Below, piece by piece: positions 18,901-26,633 of a stretch of 64,000 bases of DNA (positions are counted from its first letter, which is position 1; the number at the start of each line of letters is the position of its first letter). Source of the DNA: Terriglobia bacterium (GTDB lineage: Bacteria > Acidobacteriota > Terriglobia > Acidiferrales > UBA7541); contig JAIQFB010000006.1 of NCBI GenBank assembly GCA_020073485.1, positions 121,072 through 185,071 on the forward strand, given 5' to 3'. The notes beneath the pieces were generated by a model, which was not told where the DNA came from, made no database searches, and saw only the letters and a program-made list of their open reading frames with translations. The position numbers and the translations under genes are program-made.

Positions 18901-19248
18901 ATGGCGTTGAGGATTACCGACAATCAGGTGCAGGGTGTATCCATTCTAGCGCTCGACGGGCGCGTGGTGTTCGGGGAGGAAGCCGCCACGCTGCGCGAAA
19001 AAGTGAAGAGCATGATCGACGCCGGGAACAAGAAACTGGTATTGAACGTGAGCAACGTCACTTTCATAGACAGCGCCGGCTTGGGCGCCCTGGTCTCCGC
19101 GCATCACACCACGGCCACCAGCGGAGGTTCGCTGCGCCTGTGCAACGTGGGTTTGAAATTCAAGGAAATGCTGCAGATGACCAGGATGTACACCGTATTT
19201 CAGGTTTCGGAAACCGAAGTAGACGCCATCCAGAGTTTCTCAAAGTAA
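18901..19248 (+). CDS. STAS-domain anti-anti-sigma factor (second copy)
   Basis: 115 residues with the canonical SpoIIAA loop FIDSAGLGALVSA (the Ser before AGLG is the phosphorylation site in the family). The ATG at 18901 follows a GGGGGAAG site. It is closer to the classical sequence than the STAS protein at 17.8 kb, so the two may have different partners. Last gene of the partner-switching cluster. Confidence 0.9.
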   Translation: MALRITDNQVQGVSILALDGRVVFGEEAATLREKVKSMIDAGNKKLVLNVSNVTFIDSAGLGALVSAHHTTATSGGSLRLCNVGLKFKEMLQMTRMYTVFQVSETEVDAIQSFSK

Positions 19249-19401
19249 ATTTTTTTCTACTGCTGATTCCACGCGCCGCCGGACGCCGGAAAGAAACTCG
19301 CCATGAAGCGGCGAGCCAAAATTCCGACCACTGGAATGGCCCGTTTTATTGCCATTTTTTGAGTTCCTCCACGAGTGCTCAGGTCGCGCGCGAGGCGCAT
19401 T

Positions 19402-20892
19402 CTAAGGCGTCGGAATTACGGCCAACACCTCAGTCGAGTACGCGCTTTCATGATTCATGGAATCCAGCGAGGTAACGACATAATAGTAGGTGAGTCCGGC
19501 CGCAACATTCGTGTCCAGAAATTGATCCGGCGCAATCGGCGACAAGCTCAAAAGCGCATAGGGGCCGCCAGAGACCGGTGCGCGATAGATGTTATACCCG
19601 GACACGTTCGATGAATTTCCGTTCCACGCCAAACTCACGGAATGGAATCCAGGCTGTACTCCCGTGCCAGACATGGAAATTGTCGTCGGAGAATTTGCCG
19701 CGTTGCTTGTAAGCACGACACTGCCAGCGGCCGCCCCGGTGGCAGCGGGAGCGAACGTCACCGTTACCGTGGTGCTCTTTCCAGGTGCAAGAATTTGTCC
19801 GTTAGCGCTACTCGTTTGGAAACCGGCGCCCGCAATCGTGGTATTCAAGATCGTGAGGCTGGTCCCTCCGGAATTCGTCAGCCACAGGACGGCGCTGCTG
19901 TTGTTTCCCGTGAGTACATTCCCGAAATTAAGCGAGGAGGAAGAAGATGTTAATTGGCCAGGCGCATTGACTGCAAGAATCGCGCCATTGCTGGTCGCGC
20001 TCCCGACTGAGTTGCCGACTATTACGGCAAACGCTTCTCCGCTATCAAGTAATGTTGTGGGCGGAGTCGTATAGTAGGTCGACGTGCCGCCGCTAATGGA
20101 CAAGCCATTTTTCGTCCATTGATAGGTGAGCGGCGGGGTACCAGATGCGACCACCGAAAATGTGGCGGTTTGCCCGGCGATCACAGTTTGGCCCACAGGC
20201 TGTGTTGTGATCGTCGGCGGGACCGGTGGAGTAACGGTAAGAGTGGCGGCAGCGCTGGTCACGCTTCCAAATGCATTGGTGACAATTACCGTAAATGATT
20301 CACCGCTGTCCGATGTGCTGGCAACCGGAGTGGTGTAGGTGGATAGCGTGGCGCCTGAGATCTTGCTCGAATTCTTCTTCCATTGATAGCTAAGGGGGCT
20401 GGGCCCTGTCGCGACGACAGAAAAAGTTGCCGTCTGCCCTGCAACCACAGCCTGGCTCGCCGGTTGCGTGATGATGGATGGCGGAACGTTGACGGTAAGT
20501 GTCGCGACGGCGCTTGTAACGGTTCCCAGGGCGTTCCTGACAATCACCACAAATTGAGACTGGTTGTCCAGAGCCGTTGTCGGCGGCGTAGTGTAGGAAG
20601 CGGAAGTTGCGCCACTTATAGCCACGCCATTCTTGTTCCATTGGTACGTAAGTGGGCTGGTGCCGCTCGCAGTCACCGAAAAAGTCGCGCTTTTCCCGAC
20701 GACAACGGTTTGGCTAACCGGTTGTTTTGATATCGATGGGGGAGTCGGAGACGTGACCGGAGGCATGGCGAAACCCGCACTCGCCCAGAGGATGATCAGC
20801 GGGGGCGCAACTGACTTGATAAATCCTGACCAAACGCAAATCCAATCGCGGTGTCCCGTGGTTGCCGTTCCCAAGTTTCGCGATGGCTTCAA
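19402..20892 (-). CDS. Secreted/surface protein with three Ig-like domains, an ASH-like domain and an FN3-like domain
   Basis: About 496 residues. A hydrophobic segment near 28-43 looks like a signal peptide, though the start is unclear (TTG at 20892; no ATG nearby). Three near-identical Ig-like units start at residues ~51, 137 and 225, each of the form QPxxQTVxxGQTATFSVxAxGxxPLxYQWxKN. An abnormal-spindle-like (choice-of-anchor) domain spans ~313-405, then an FN3-like domain to the C-terminus. It lacks catalytic motifs. Likely adhesive or cell-surface; proteins of this build are frequent in Acidobacteriota. Confidence 0.8.
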   Translation of the reverse strand: MKPSRNLGTATTGHRDWICVWSGFIKSVAPPLIILWASAGFAMPPVTSPTPPSISKQPVSQTVVVGKSATFSVTASGTSPLTYQWNKNGVAISGATSASYTTPPTTALDNQSQFVVIVRNALGTVTSAVATLTVNVPPSIITQPASQAVVAGQTATFSVVATGPSPLSYQWKKNSSKISGATLSTYTTPVASTSDSGESFTVIVTNAFGSVTSAAATLTVTPPVPPTITTQPVGQTVIAGQTATFSVVASGTPPLTYQWTKNGLSISGGTSTYYTTPPTTLLDSGEAFAVIVGNSVGSATSNGAILAVNAPGQLTSSSSSLNFGNVLTGNNSSAVLWLTNSGGTSLTILNTTIAGAGFQTSSANGQILAPGKSTTVTVTFAPAATGAAAGSVVLTSNAANSPTTISMSGTGVQPGFHSVSLAWNGNSSNVSGYNIYRAPVSGGPYALLSLSPIAPDQFLDTNVAAGLTYYYVVTSLDSMNHESAYSTEVLAVIPTP

Positions 20893-21290
20893 GCGAATAC
20901 CTCAATCTGCGCATTGGCACGAACGTATTTCGCGCGCCATTTTGCATCACTTGCAAATCCCTGGCCCGGCTTCTCAAATAAGGATGTCCGTAGGGGGACT
21001 GAACTCTACTCAAGTCGCGGGGATTGTATATCCAGTTCCAAGTTTTTCGTAGAGAGTAAATCAATATTTTCAGTATCAGGACCGTAATCTCCCGAAGCTA
21101 AGTACTGGAACTACTACGACCGCGGAGGGAGAAGGCACATCGTGCTGCCTATTTTCCCATTGACGAAAACGTACGATCGGACGATATCCCTCTAGTTCGT
21201 CAACGCCGAATTGCCGGTTGAACTCTTCCGGGATCTATGGAAAGAGATGTCGGAAAGCCGTTGCCTGCAATTGCGATGGGATTGGAAAAA
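20893..21290. other. Intergenic stretch, no recognised gene
   Basis: About 400 bp upstream of the Ig-domain gene. I looked for a c-di-GMP riboswitch core or other structured leader on the minus strand and did not find one. Its right edge is the start of the tRNA-derived direct repeat. Confidence 0.5.
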
Positions 21291-21345
21291 AATGGTCGGG
21301 GCGAGAGGATTTGAACCTCCGGCCTCCTGGTCCCGAACCAGGCGC
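21291..21345 (-). repeat. Duplicate of tRNA-Pro 3' half (att-like site)
   Basis: 55 bp identical to 22588-22642, covering the CCA end, acceptor 3' strand, T arm and anticodon arm of tRNA-Pro(CGG) plus two flanking bases. The sequence diverges immediately at both ends, and the 5' half of the tRNA is missing, so this is not a functional tRNA. This is the signature left by site-specific integration into a tRNA 3' end. Confidence 0.9.
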
Positions 21346-21350
21346 CAAGC

Positions 21351-21442
21351 CTTGTTGAAATCTATGGAAATTTGGTGATTCCAAGTGATTCTTGTTGAAC
21401 CGTTTACGGCCTGCTTGTTGAACTCTGTTGAATCTTGTTGAA
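21351..21442. repeat. Cluster of CTTGTTGAA repeats next to the att-like site
   Basis: CTTGTTGAA occurs at 21351, 21391, 21414 and 21434, with a degenerate CTGTTGAA at 21425. All are in the same orientation and within 100 bp on the inner side of the tRNA-derived repeat. Short direct repeats at this position are what tyrosine-integrase arm-type sites look like; no integrase gene is present to confirm it. Confidence 0.65.
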
Positions 21443-21524
21443 GTCTGGTGCTTCCCCAATTACACAATCGACTACACTTGGCTGAGTAATCATGGATTTT
21501 ACAGCAATCTCAAACCTTGGCAAA

Positions 21525-21689
21525 TCACAAATCATCCGTCGAAGTGCTACAGATTGAAAGTCCGCACCCTTCACCGGGATCGTGAAGGATGCGCCACCCG
21601 GCTTCCGTAGCGGCCTCACGGTCGGGGAAGCCGCCTGTCCGCTTGAGGACGGCGTTGTCGGCGCTGCGGATTTCGTAGAAATATGACAT
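21525..21689 (-). CDS. Small protein, 54 aa, in the tRNA-flanked element
   Basis: A 54-residue frame starting MSYFYEIRSADNAVLKRTGGF, with a GGAGG site 8 bases before the ATG. The sequence has a soluble alpha/beta character and two Cys near the C-terminus. From memory it resembles small uncharacterised proteins seen in Acidobacteriota; I cannot verify that here. It lies inside the segment between the two copies of the tRNA 3' half. Confidence 0.6.
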   Translation of the reverse strand: MSYFYEIRSADNAVLKRTGGFPDREAATEAGWRILHDPGEGCGLSICSTSTDDL

Positions 21690-21784
21690 GGAGGGTGCCT
21701 CCGTTTAGCCCCTGGATGCAGAGTGCGAGCCCGGCGAGGTGGTGCCAAGAATATCTGAAGTCGAAACGAGTCGTCGCTGCCTAA

Positions 21785-22201
21785 TCAGACATTGGGGGGC
21801 ACTCCCTCTTCTTCTGGTTCCGACGGTCGTAACCGATCCACGATTTCGCCAAGGACCACCAATTCAATTACGGCAATCACAAACGCGACAGTGAAAAGCG
21901 CAACCCATCCTTCGACGAGATTGGGATACGCTGAGTCGATGTACCACAAGCCAAATAATAAAGTGGGGTGGACTATCACACCGCTCAAAAGCATGATTTT
22001 CCAGAACCCCTGTTGCCTGGCTCTCTTTGGTCTCGCTTCGAATGGATCTAACACAAATACAAGCATGGTAATCAGATATGCCTGCAACAGGAAGGCAGTC
22101 CACACCGCATGGTGGAGGACCCACAGAAGACCGAACGGAGCCGCTCCACAGTAAAAAGCGATAGCAAACGGGTCTCTTTTCCGATCTATGTAATCAAACA
22201 T
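21785..22201 (-). CDS. Small integral membrane protein, 138 aa
   Basis: 138 residues with about four hydrophobic segments (near 12-30, 33-50, 67-85 and 95-117), a positively charged loop (ARPKRARQQG) and an acidic C-terminus. Family not recognised. It begins 5 bases after the stop of a small upstream gene, so the two are probably cotranscribed. In the tRNA-flanked element it could be an immunity-type membrane protein, but nothing in the sequence proves this. Confidence 0.7.
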   Translation of the reverse strand: MFDYIDRKRDPFAIAFYCGAAPFGLLWVLHHAVWTAFLLQAYLITMLVFVLDPFEARPKRARQQGFWKIMLLSGVIVHPTLLFGLWYIDSAYPNLVEGWVALFTVAFVIAVIELVVLGEIVDRLRPSEPEEEGVPPNV

Positions 22202-22206
22202 TCCTG

Positions 22207-22371
22207 TTAGCCTGGACCCTTATTCACACAAGCATTGAACTCCGCGATCGAATTCGCTGTACCGATCGCAAGGCCGACCTTTCCAGCTTTTCCAAGAGCG
22301 CTGCCAACCCTCGCGCCGTATTTCCCAACCAGTTCGCGGGTGGCCCATCCTTTCGCACTCTGCATGACCAT
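22207..22371 (-). CDS. Small protein or C-terminal remnant, 54 aa
   Basis: 54 residues from the ATG at 22371, ending in ACVNKGPG. It is Gly/Ala-rich (KYGARVGSALGKAGKVGLAIG). The open frame runs back another ~20 codons to a stop without a standard start, so this may be a decayed 3' end of a larger gene. Its end lies 5 bases from the membrane protein start. Function unknown. Confidence 0.4.
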   Translation of the reverse strand: MVMQSAKGWATRELVGKYGARVGSALGKAGKVGLAIGTANSIAEFNACVNKGPG

Positions 22372-22490
22372 GTCTACTGCACAGCCTAATACTACTCCTG
22401 CACGTTCACGCTGAATTAGGATTTTGAACTAGGGGTGCCCTCTCCTTGACGCTCTTCAAGGCGGGGTTCGGTTTGATTCTCCGGGTGGCT

Positions 22491-22513
22491 GACCCTTTCG
22501 ATGTTAAAGGGTC
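22491..22513. other. Hairpin inside the tRNA-flanked element (possible terminator)
   Basis: Perfect 8-bp stem GACCCTTT / AAAGGGTC with a 7-base loop, followed on the + strand by GGGGTTTT. It could act as a weak terminator or be part of the element's end. Confidence 0.4.
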
Positions 22514-22587
22514 GGGGTTTTGAACTTCGCGTGTTCCAGCGAGCTCATTTAAGAACGGGCGAGAGACTAGCCAGAGAGAAAAGAAGG

Positions 22588-22642
22588 AATGGTCGGGGCG
22601 AGAGGATTTGAACCTCCGGCCTCCTGGTCCCGAACCAGGCGC
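22588..22642 (-). repeat. 55-bp direct repeat, copy within intact tRNA-Pro
   Basis: Identical to 21291-21345 in the same orientation. Together the two copies bound about 1.24 kb. This copy reconstitutes the functional tRNA. Confidence 0.9.
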
Positions 22643-22667
22643 GCTAGCCAGGCTGCGCTACGCCCCG
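22590..22667 (-). tRNA. tRNA-Pro: tRNA-Pro (anticodon CGG)
   Basis: 78 nt cloverleaf on the minus strand with encoded CCA. The acceptor stem is CGGGGCG/CGCCCCG, the anticodon stem CCTGG/CCAGG encloses the loop TTCGGGA, giving anticodon CGG, and the T arm holds TTCAAAT. Its 3' half is duplicated 1.3 kb away, and the intact copy keeps the gene functional, as after integration into a tRNA 3' end. Confidence 0.95.
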
Positions 22668-22797
22668 ACGACACGCACTCGGGCGCGGGAAAAAACGACC
22701 CGAATGGAAGATTTAGAATAGCATAGCTCGCAGTCGGAACCTAGAGCCTGGCGAGCGAGATCGCGATTCCGATTGGCTGTGGACGCGGCGAGTCCTT

Positions 22798-22831
22798 GTA
22801 GGACAGGCATCTGCGCGGATGTCTGTCCCAC
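22798..22831. repeat. Inverted repeat of the GTAGGACAGGC family
   Basis: Left arm GTAGGACAGGCATC (22798-22811) and right arm GATGTCTGTCCCAC (22818-22831) are near-complementary around a 6-base loop. A related element lies at 30192-30294, so this looks like a dispersed intergenic repeat. Confidence 0.6.
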
Positions 22832-22950
22832 ATAACAATGGGCGGGGAGCCGCTATGCTATAGTGAGTTCAGCGACACGGAAAATCTCCGCATTGAACGA
22901 CGGAATTCTTGAGCCGGGAGGAGCGCGGACAGCGGTTCGCGCGCAACCAG

Positions 22951-23406
22951 ATGGCATTGATCGAGCGCATCCAGAAAGACCTGACCGAAGCGATGATGGC
23001 CAAGGACGAATTGCGGCTTAGCGTGCTGCGAATGATGAAGTCCGCGCTGAAATATAAGGAAGTCGAGAAAGTCCGCCCGCTCGACGACGCCGAATCCCTG
23101 CAGGTGCTGCAAACGCTTTTGAAGCAGCGGCGCGAATCGGTCGAGCAATTTGCCAAGGGCGGCCGGCAGGATCTGGCCGACAAGGAAACCAAGGAAATCG
23201 CCATCCTCGAAGTGTATATGCCGGCGGGCGCGTCCGACGCCGACATGAGCGCCGCGATCGAAGCCGCCATCGTGGAAACCGGGGCGAATTCGCCGAAGTC
23301 GATGGGCGCGGTGATCAAGGCGGCCAAGGCGCGCCTGGAGGGCAAGACGGTGGACGGCAAAGTGCTGTCGGAGCGGGTGAAGGAGCGGCTATCGAAGATG
23401 GCGTAG
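22951..23406 (+). CDS. yqeY: YqeY/GatB C-terminal-like protein
   Basis: 151 residues: MALIERIQKDLTEAMMAKDELRLS opening, a middle QLLKQRRESVEQF-type helix region, and the C-terminal SPKSMGAVIKAAKARLEGKTVDGKVLSERVKERL segment typical of the YqeY family, which resembles the tail domain of amidotransferase subunit GatB. Exact function in bacteria is poorly known. I start at the ATG at 22951, which matches the family N-terminus; a GGGAGGAG about 30 bp upstream would suit a slightly earlier non-ATG start. Confidence 0.88.
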   Translation: MALIERIQKDLTEAMMAKDELRLSVLRMMKSALKYKEVEKVRPLDDAESLQVLQTLLKQRRESVEQFAKGGRQDLADKETKEIAILEVYMPAGASDADMSAAIEAAIVETGANSPKSMGAVIKAAKARLEGKTVDGKVLSERVKERLSKMA

Positions 23407-23504
23407 CGAGGGATATCGAGAGTCAGGAGTTCAGAGTGGAGAGCGCCTGCCTGACCTGGCGTCCCACAGAAATTTAACGGCCCGTTTTCTGTCTTGTATC
23501 GACA

Positions 23505-24176
23505 TTGGAACCCCTCCCCGCGTATCCTCCCTTGGTGCCGTTGCCTGAAACTATTCCCGTTCGCTACACCGACGAAGAGGCCGGCTATGTAACCGTGCGT
23601 CCGGTGGTACGGCAAACCTTCCGCCTGGAAGAACTCCTCGACATGATTTTGAGTGTAGCGGGAAAGGACGTGACGCGCGTCCGGCAACTTCTGCATTCCG
23701 GGACGATCGTCTATCATTTTTTCCGCTACTCCTGGACGGGATTCGACGTGGACGACGCGGAACTCGCCGCGGCGCTGGCGCAATTTCCAGATCCCGATCC
23801 CGCGCGTCCCTTTTCCCCTGCGCAGTGCACGCTGGCGATTTTGGAATCCGGCGGGGTAAGCCCCAGGCACCTGATGGAACTCGATCGCGACGCGGGATCC
23901 AGGCGCCGGATGTTTCGCAAACGAAGCTTCTGGGAACGCCTTCTCGAAATCGCCGGCAACGAAAACATTCAGTACCACGGATATTCCTACGGCCGCAGAG
24001 CCGATATCTATCGCCTCGATCTGGACGGCGAAATTGCCGGGCAGATTACCGAGGCCCTGGAGCGCCTGGCGCCGCGCGGTTTGCACATCGTGCTTGGCAC
24101 ACTGCCCGCGGCCGCCAGTATTCTCTTCGTCTGCCCGCGCGCCGAGGTATCCCGCCAACAGGTCGCGCGCCCTTAG
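23505..24176 (+). CDS. Hypothetical protein, 223 aa
   Basis: 223 residues from a TTG at 23505. It has a Pro-rich N-terminus, a helical charged region (FRLEELLDMILSVAGKDVTRVRQLL) and a C-terminal alpha/beta part. There are no Cys clusters, signal peptide or membrane segments. Not recognised. It lies between yqeY and the OPT transporter, same direction. Confidence 0.6.
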   Translation: MEPLPAYPPLVPLPETIPVRYTDEEAGYVTVRPVVRQTFRLEELLDMILSVAGKDVTRVRQLLHSGTIVYHFFRYSWTGFDVDDAELAAALAQFPDPDPARPFSPAQCTLAILESGGVSPRHLMELDRDAGSRRRMFRKRSFWERLLEIAGNENIQYHGYSYGRRADIYRLDLDGEIAGQITEALERLAPRGLHIVLGTLPAAASILFVCPRAEVSRQQVARP

Positions 24177-24322
24177 CCAATTGGATATAGGCAGCGGAAG
24201 CGTCGCGCAAATTTATCTCTAAGCCAAAACGATTTAGGCCATAATGCCGGGCGACAGCCGTTGCGCCAGAATGTGCGGCGCTTGGCGGAGGATTTGCGCA
24301 GGTAAGATCGCGGAGGTGAAGC

Positions 24323-26524
24323 TTGGCCGAAAAACCCTGGAGTTCGACGGCGCCGCCTGCCGATTTCCGTCCTTACGTGGAGTCGTCGAGCGCGATCACC
24401 GAGTTCAGCTGGCGGGCCGTCATTCTAGGTTCGCTGTTCGGCATATTGTTCGGGGCCGTTTCCGTTTACGTCGGGCTGCGCGCGGGACTCACCGTTTCCG
24501 CTTCGATTCCCATCTCCGTCCTTTCGATTTCCATCCTGCGCGCGTTCGGCAAATCGACGATTCTTGAAAATAACATTGTGCAGACCACCGGCTCGGCGGG
24601 GGAATCGGCAGCGGCGGGCGTGATTTTCACGCTCCCGGCGCTGATTTTTCTGGGTTTTTCGCTGAACACCGAGTACTGGCGCGTATTTTTCCTCGCCTTG
24701 ATCGGCGGATGGCTCGGCGTACTGCTGATGATCCCGCTGCGGCGGCAACTGATCGTCAAGGAGCACGGCAACCTCACGTTTCCGGAAGGCACGGCGTGCG
24801 CGGATGTGCTGGTGGCGGGGGAGCGCGGCGGCTCGTTTGCCGGACGCGTCTTCTGGGGACTCGGCCTGGGTGGCGTGTACACCTTCTGCATGAACACGCT
24901 GGGGATGTGGCCGGGACAGCCGGAGTACCGGCCGAACTGGCTGCCGGGGGCATCGGTCCGCACGGCGATCACTTCCGAATATCTTGGCGTGGGTTACATC
25001 ATCGGGCCGCGCGTTTCGGGAACGCTGTTTGCCGGAGGCGTGATTTCATGGCTGGTGCTCATGCCCGCGATCAAATTTTTCGGATCGCTCTCGCCGAACG
25101 TGCCCTTATATCCCAGCACCGTGCCCATCCCGCAGATGACGCCCGACCAACTCTGGGCTAGTTACATCCGGCCCATGGGAGCGGGCGCCGTCGCCGCATC
25201 AGGATTGATTACGCTGATCAAGACGATGCCTACGATTTTTGCGGCGTTGACGGCCGGACTCGCCGACATGCGCAAGAACAGGGAAGCGGCGGCGGTAACC
25301 AGCCGCACCGAGCGCGATATTTCCATGCGCTTCGTTCTAATCGGGTCCGGCGTGCTTCTGGCGATGATGTGGGCGCTGCTGCGGTTCAAGCCCATCCCCG
25401 GGGCGCAGACCGGGGCATTCGCCAACCTGGTTGCAGCGGTTTTTGTGATCGTCTTCGGTTTTTTGTTTGTGACCGTGGCGTCGCGGATCAGCGGCCTGAT
25501 TGGCAATTCGTCGAATCCCATCAGCGGCATGACCATTGCAACGCTGATGGCCACATGTGCCGTGTTCTTGGTGATCCACTGGACCGCGAATGCGTACGCC
25601 GTGCTCGCGCTGACGATTGGCGGAGTGGTTTGCATTGCGGCCGCGATTGCCGGTGCAACTTCGCAGGACCTGAAGACAGGCTATCTGGTCGGTGCGACGC
25701 CGTACCAGCAGCAGATCGCCCTGATCGTCGGCGTGCTCGTTTCCTCGTTCGCCATCGGCGGAACGCTGATCCTGATGAACATTGGGCTTGCGCAGTACAA
25801 GCCCATGCAAATCGGGCTCGATATCAACAATCGGCCCACCGGCGTGCAGCTTCAGGATAATTCGTTTGACCATGAAGGCAGGAAGTACATCCTGGTGAAT
25901 TCGATCGGATCGAGTGTCATTCCCGACGGAAAATATCTTTATGATTCGGGAACCAAACAGATCGAAATTCAGTGGGTGCAGGGAATCGGCAGCGACCAGG
26001 CCGCCGCTCCGCAGGCGCGGCTCATGGCCACGGTGATCAGCGGAATCCTCAATCAGCGCCTGCCCTGGCGGCTGGTTTTCCTCGGAGTCTTTCTCGTAAT
26101 TGCCGTGGAGTTGCTCGGAGTCCGGTCACTTCCTTTTGCCGTGGGCTCGTACATTTCCATTGCCACAACGATGGCCATGTTCGCCGGAGGATTGTTACGC
26201 TGGATGGTTGAGCGCGGCCAGGAACAAAAGAGCGGCGCGGAGAGCGAAGTCAGCCCCGGCTCCTTGTATTCGAGCGGACTGATCGCGGCCGGCGGTGTCT
26301 TCGGCCTGCTCGCCATTTTCCTCAACCTGCTGCAGGACCCGGAACTGAGCAAGCGCCTGCCCCACTGGCTGACGAGCGCGCTCTTTTTGCCCTGGCCCGC
26401 GAAGATATTCGCGTTCGGCGATAAATTCATGCCCCAGTGGAGTCAATCGCCGTGGCTCGGCGTGGTGATGTTCCTGCTGCTGGCGTCGTCTTTGTTTGTG
26501 TTTGCGCGCAAGAAGCTGGAGTAG
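24323..26524 (+). CDS. OPT-family oligopeptide transporter
   Basis: 733 residues with about 14-16 hydrophobic segments spread along the chain, and the family segments TGSAGESAAAGVIFTLPAL, FPEGTACADVL and ISNSSNPISGMTI-like (here GNSSNPISGMTIATLM). OPT proteins import oligopeptides or metal chelates across the inner membrane. The TTG at 24323 is chosen because GGAGGTGA sits six bases upstream, an excellent ribosome binding site. Substrate unknown. Confidence 0.92.
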   Translation: MAEKPWSSTAPPADFRPYVESSSAITEFSWRAVILGSLFGILFGAVSVYVGLRAGLTVSASIPISVLSISILRAFGKSTILENNIVQTTGSAGESAAAGVIFTLPALIFLGFSLNTEYWRVFFLALIGGWLGVLLMIPLRRQLIVKEHGNLTFPEGTACADVLVAGERGGSFAGRVFWGLGLGGVYTFCMNTLGMWPGQPEYRPNWLPGASVRTAITSEYLGVGYIIGPRVSGTLFAGGVISWLVLMPAIKFFGSLSPNVPLYPSTVPIPQMTPDQLWASYIRPMGAGAVAASGLITLIKTMPTIFAALTAGLADMRKNREAAAVTSRTERDISMRFVLIGSGVLLAMMWALLRFKPIPGAQTGAFANLVAAVFVIVFGFLFVTVASRISGLIGNSSNPISGMTIATLMATCAVFLVIHWTANAYAVLALTIGGVVCIAAAIAGATSQDLKTGYLVGATPYQQQIALIVGVLVSSFAIGGTLILMNIGLAQYKPMQIGLDINNRPTGVQLQDNSFDHEGRKYILVNSIGSSVIPDGKYLYDSGTKQIEIQWVQGIGSDQAAAPQARLMATVISGILNQRLPWRLVFLGVFLVIAVELLGVRSLPFAVGSYISIATTMAMFAGGLLRWMVERGQEQKSGAESEVSPGSLYSSGLIAAGGVFGLLAIFLNLLQDPELSKRLPHWLTSALFLPWPAKIFAFGDKFMPQWSQSPWLGVVMFLLLASSLFVFARKKLE

Positions 26525-26526
26525 CG

Positions 26527-26606
26527 CCAGTGGCACAGGCTTCAGCCCGTGCGGTTTTGATTTTCTTGTGCCCCGCATTTGCACAGGCTGAAGCCTGTGC
26601 CACCAG
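26527..26606. repeat. Palindromic GCACAGGCTTCAGCCTGTGC-type intergenic repeat, copy 1
   Basis: Two arms (26530-26552 and 26581-26606), each itself palindromic and complementary to the other, sit between the OPT and amidase genes. A second copy in the same orientation is at 44446-44525. It can form a large hairpin and may act as terminator/processing signal for the OPT gene. Confidence 0.85.
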
Positions 26607-26633
26607 AATCTGCTGCATGATAGACTCCCGCCC

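Noticed and set aside
20893..21070. A c-di-GMP riboswitch upstream of the Ig-domain gene
   Set aside because: I could not find the conserved GEMM core on the minus strand.
21291..21345. Second tRNA-Pro gene
   Set aside because: Only the 3' half is present; there is no D arm or 5' acceptor strand.
21404..21748. A 114-codon minus-strand frame across the CTTGTTGAA repeats
   Set aside because: A shorter gene in another frame (21525-21689) has a strong ribosome binding site and better composition; the longer frame runs through the att-like repeat region.
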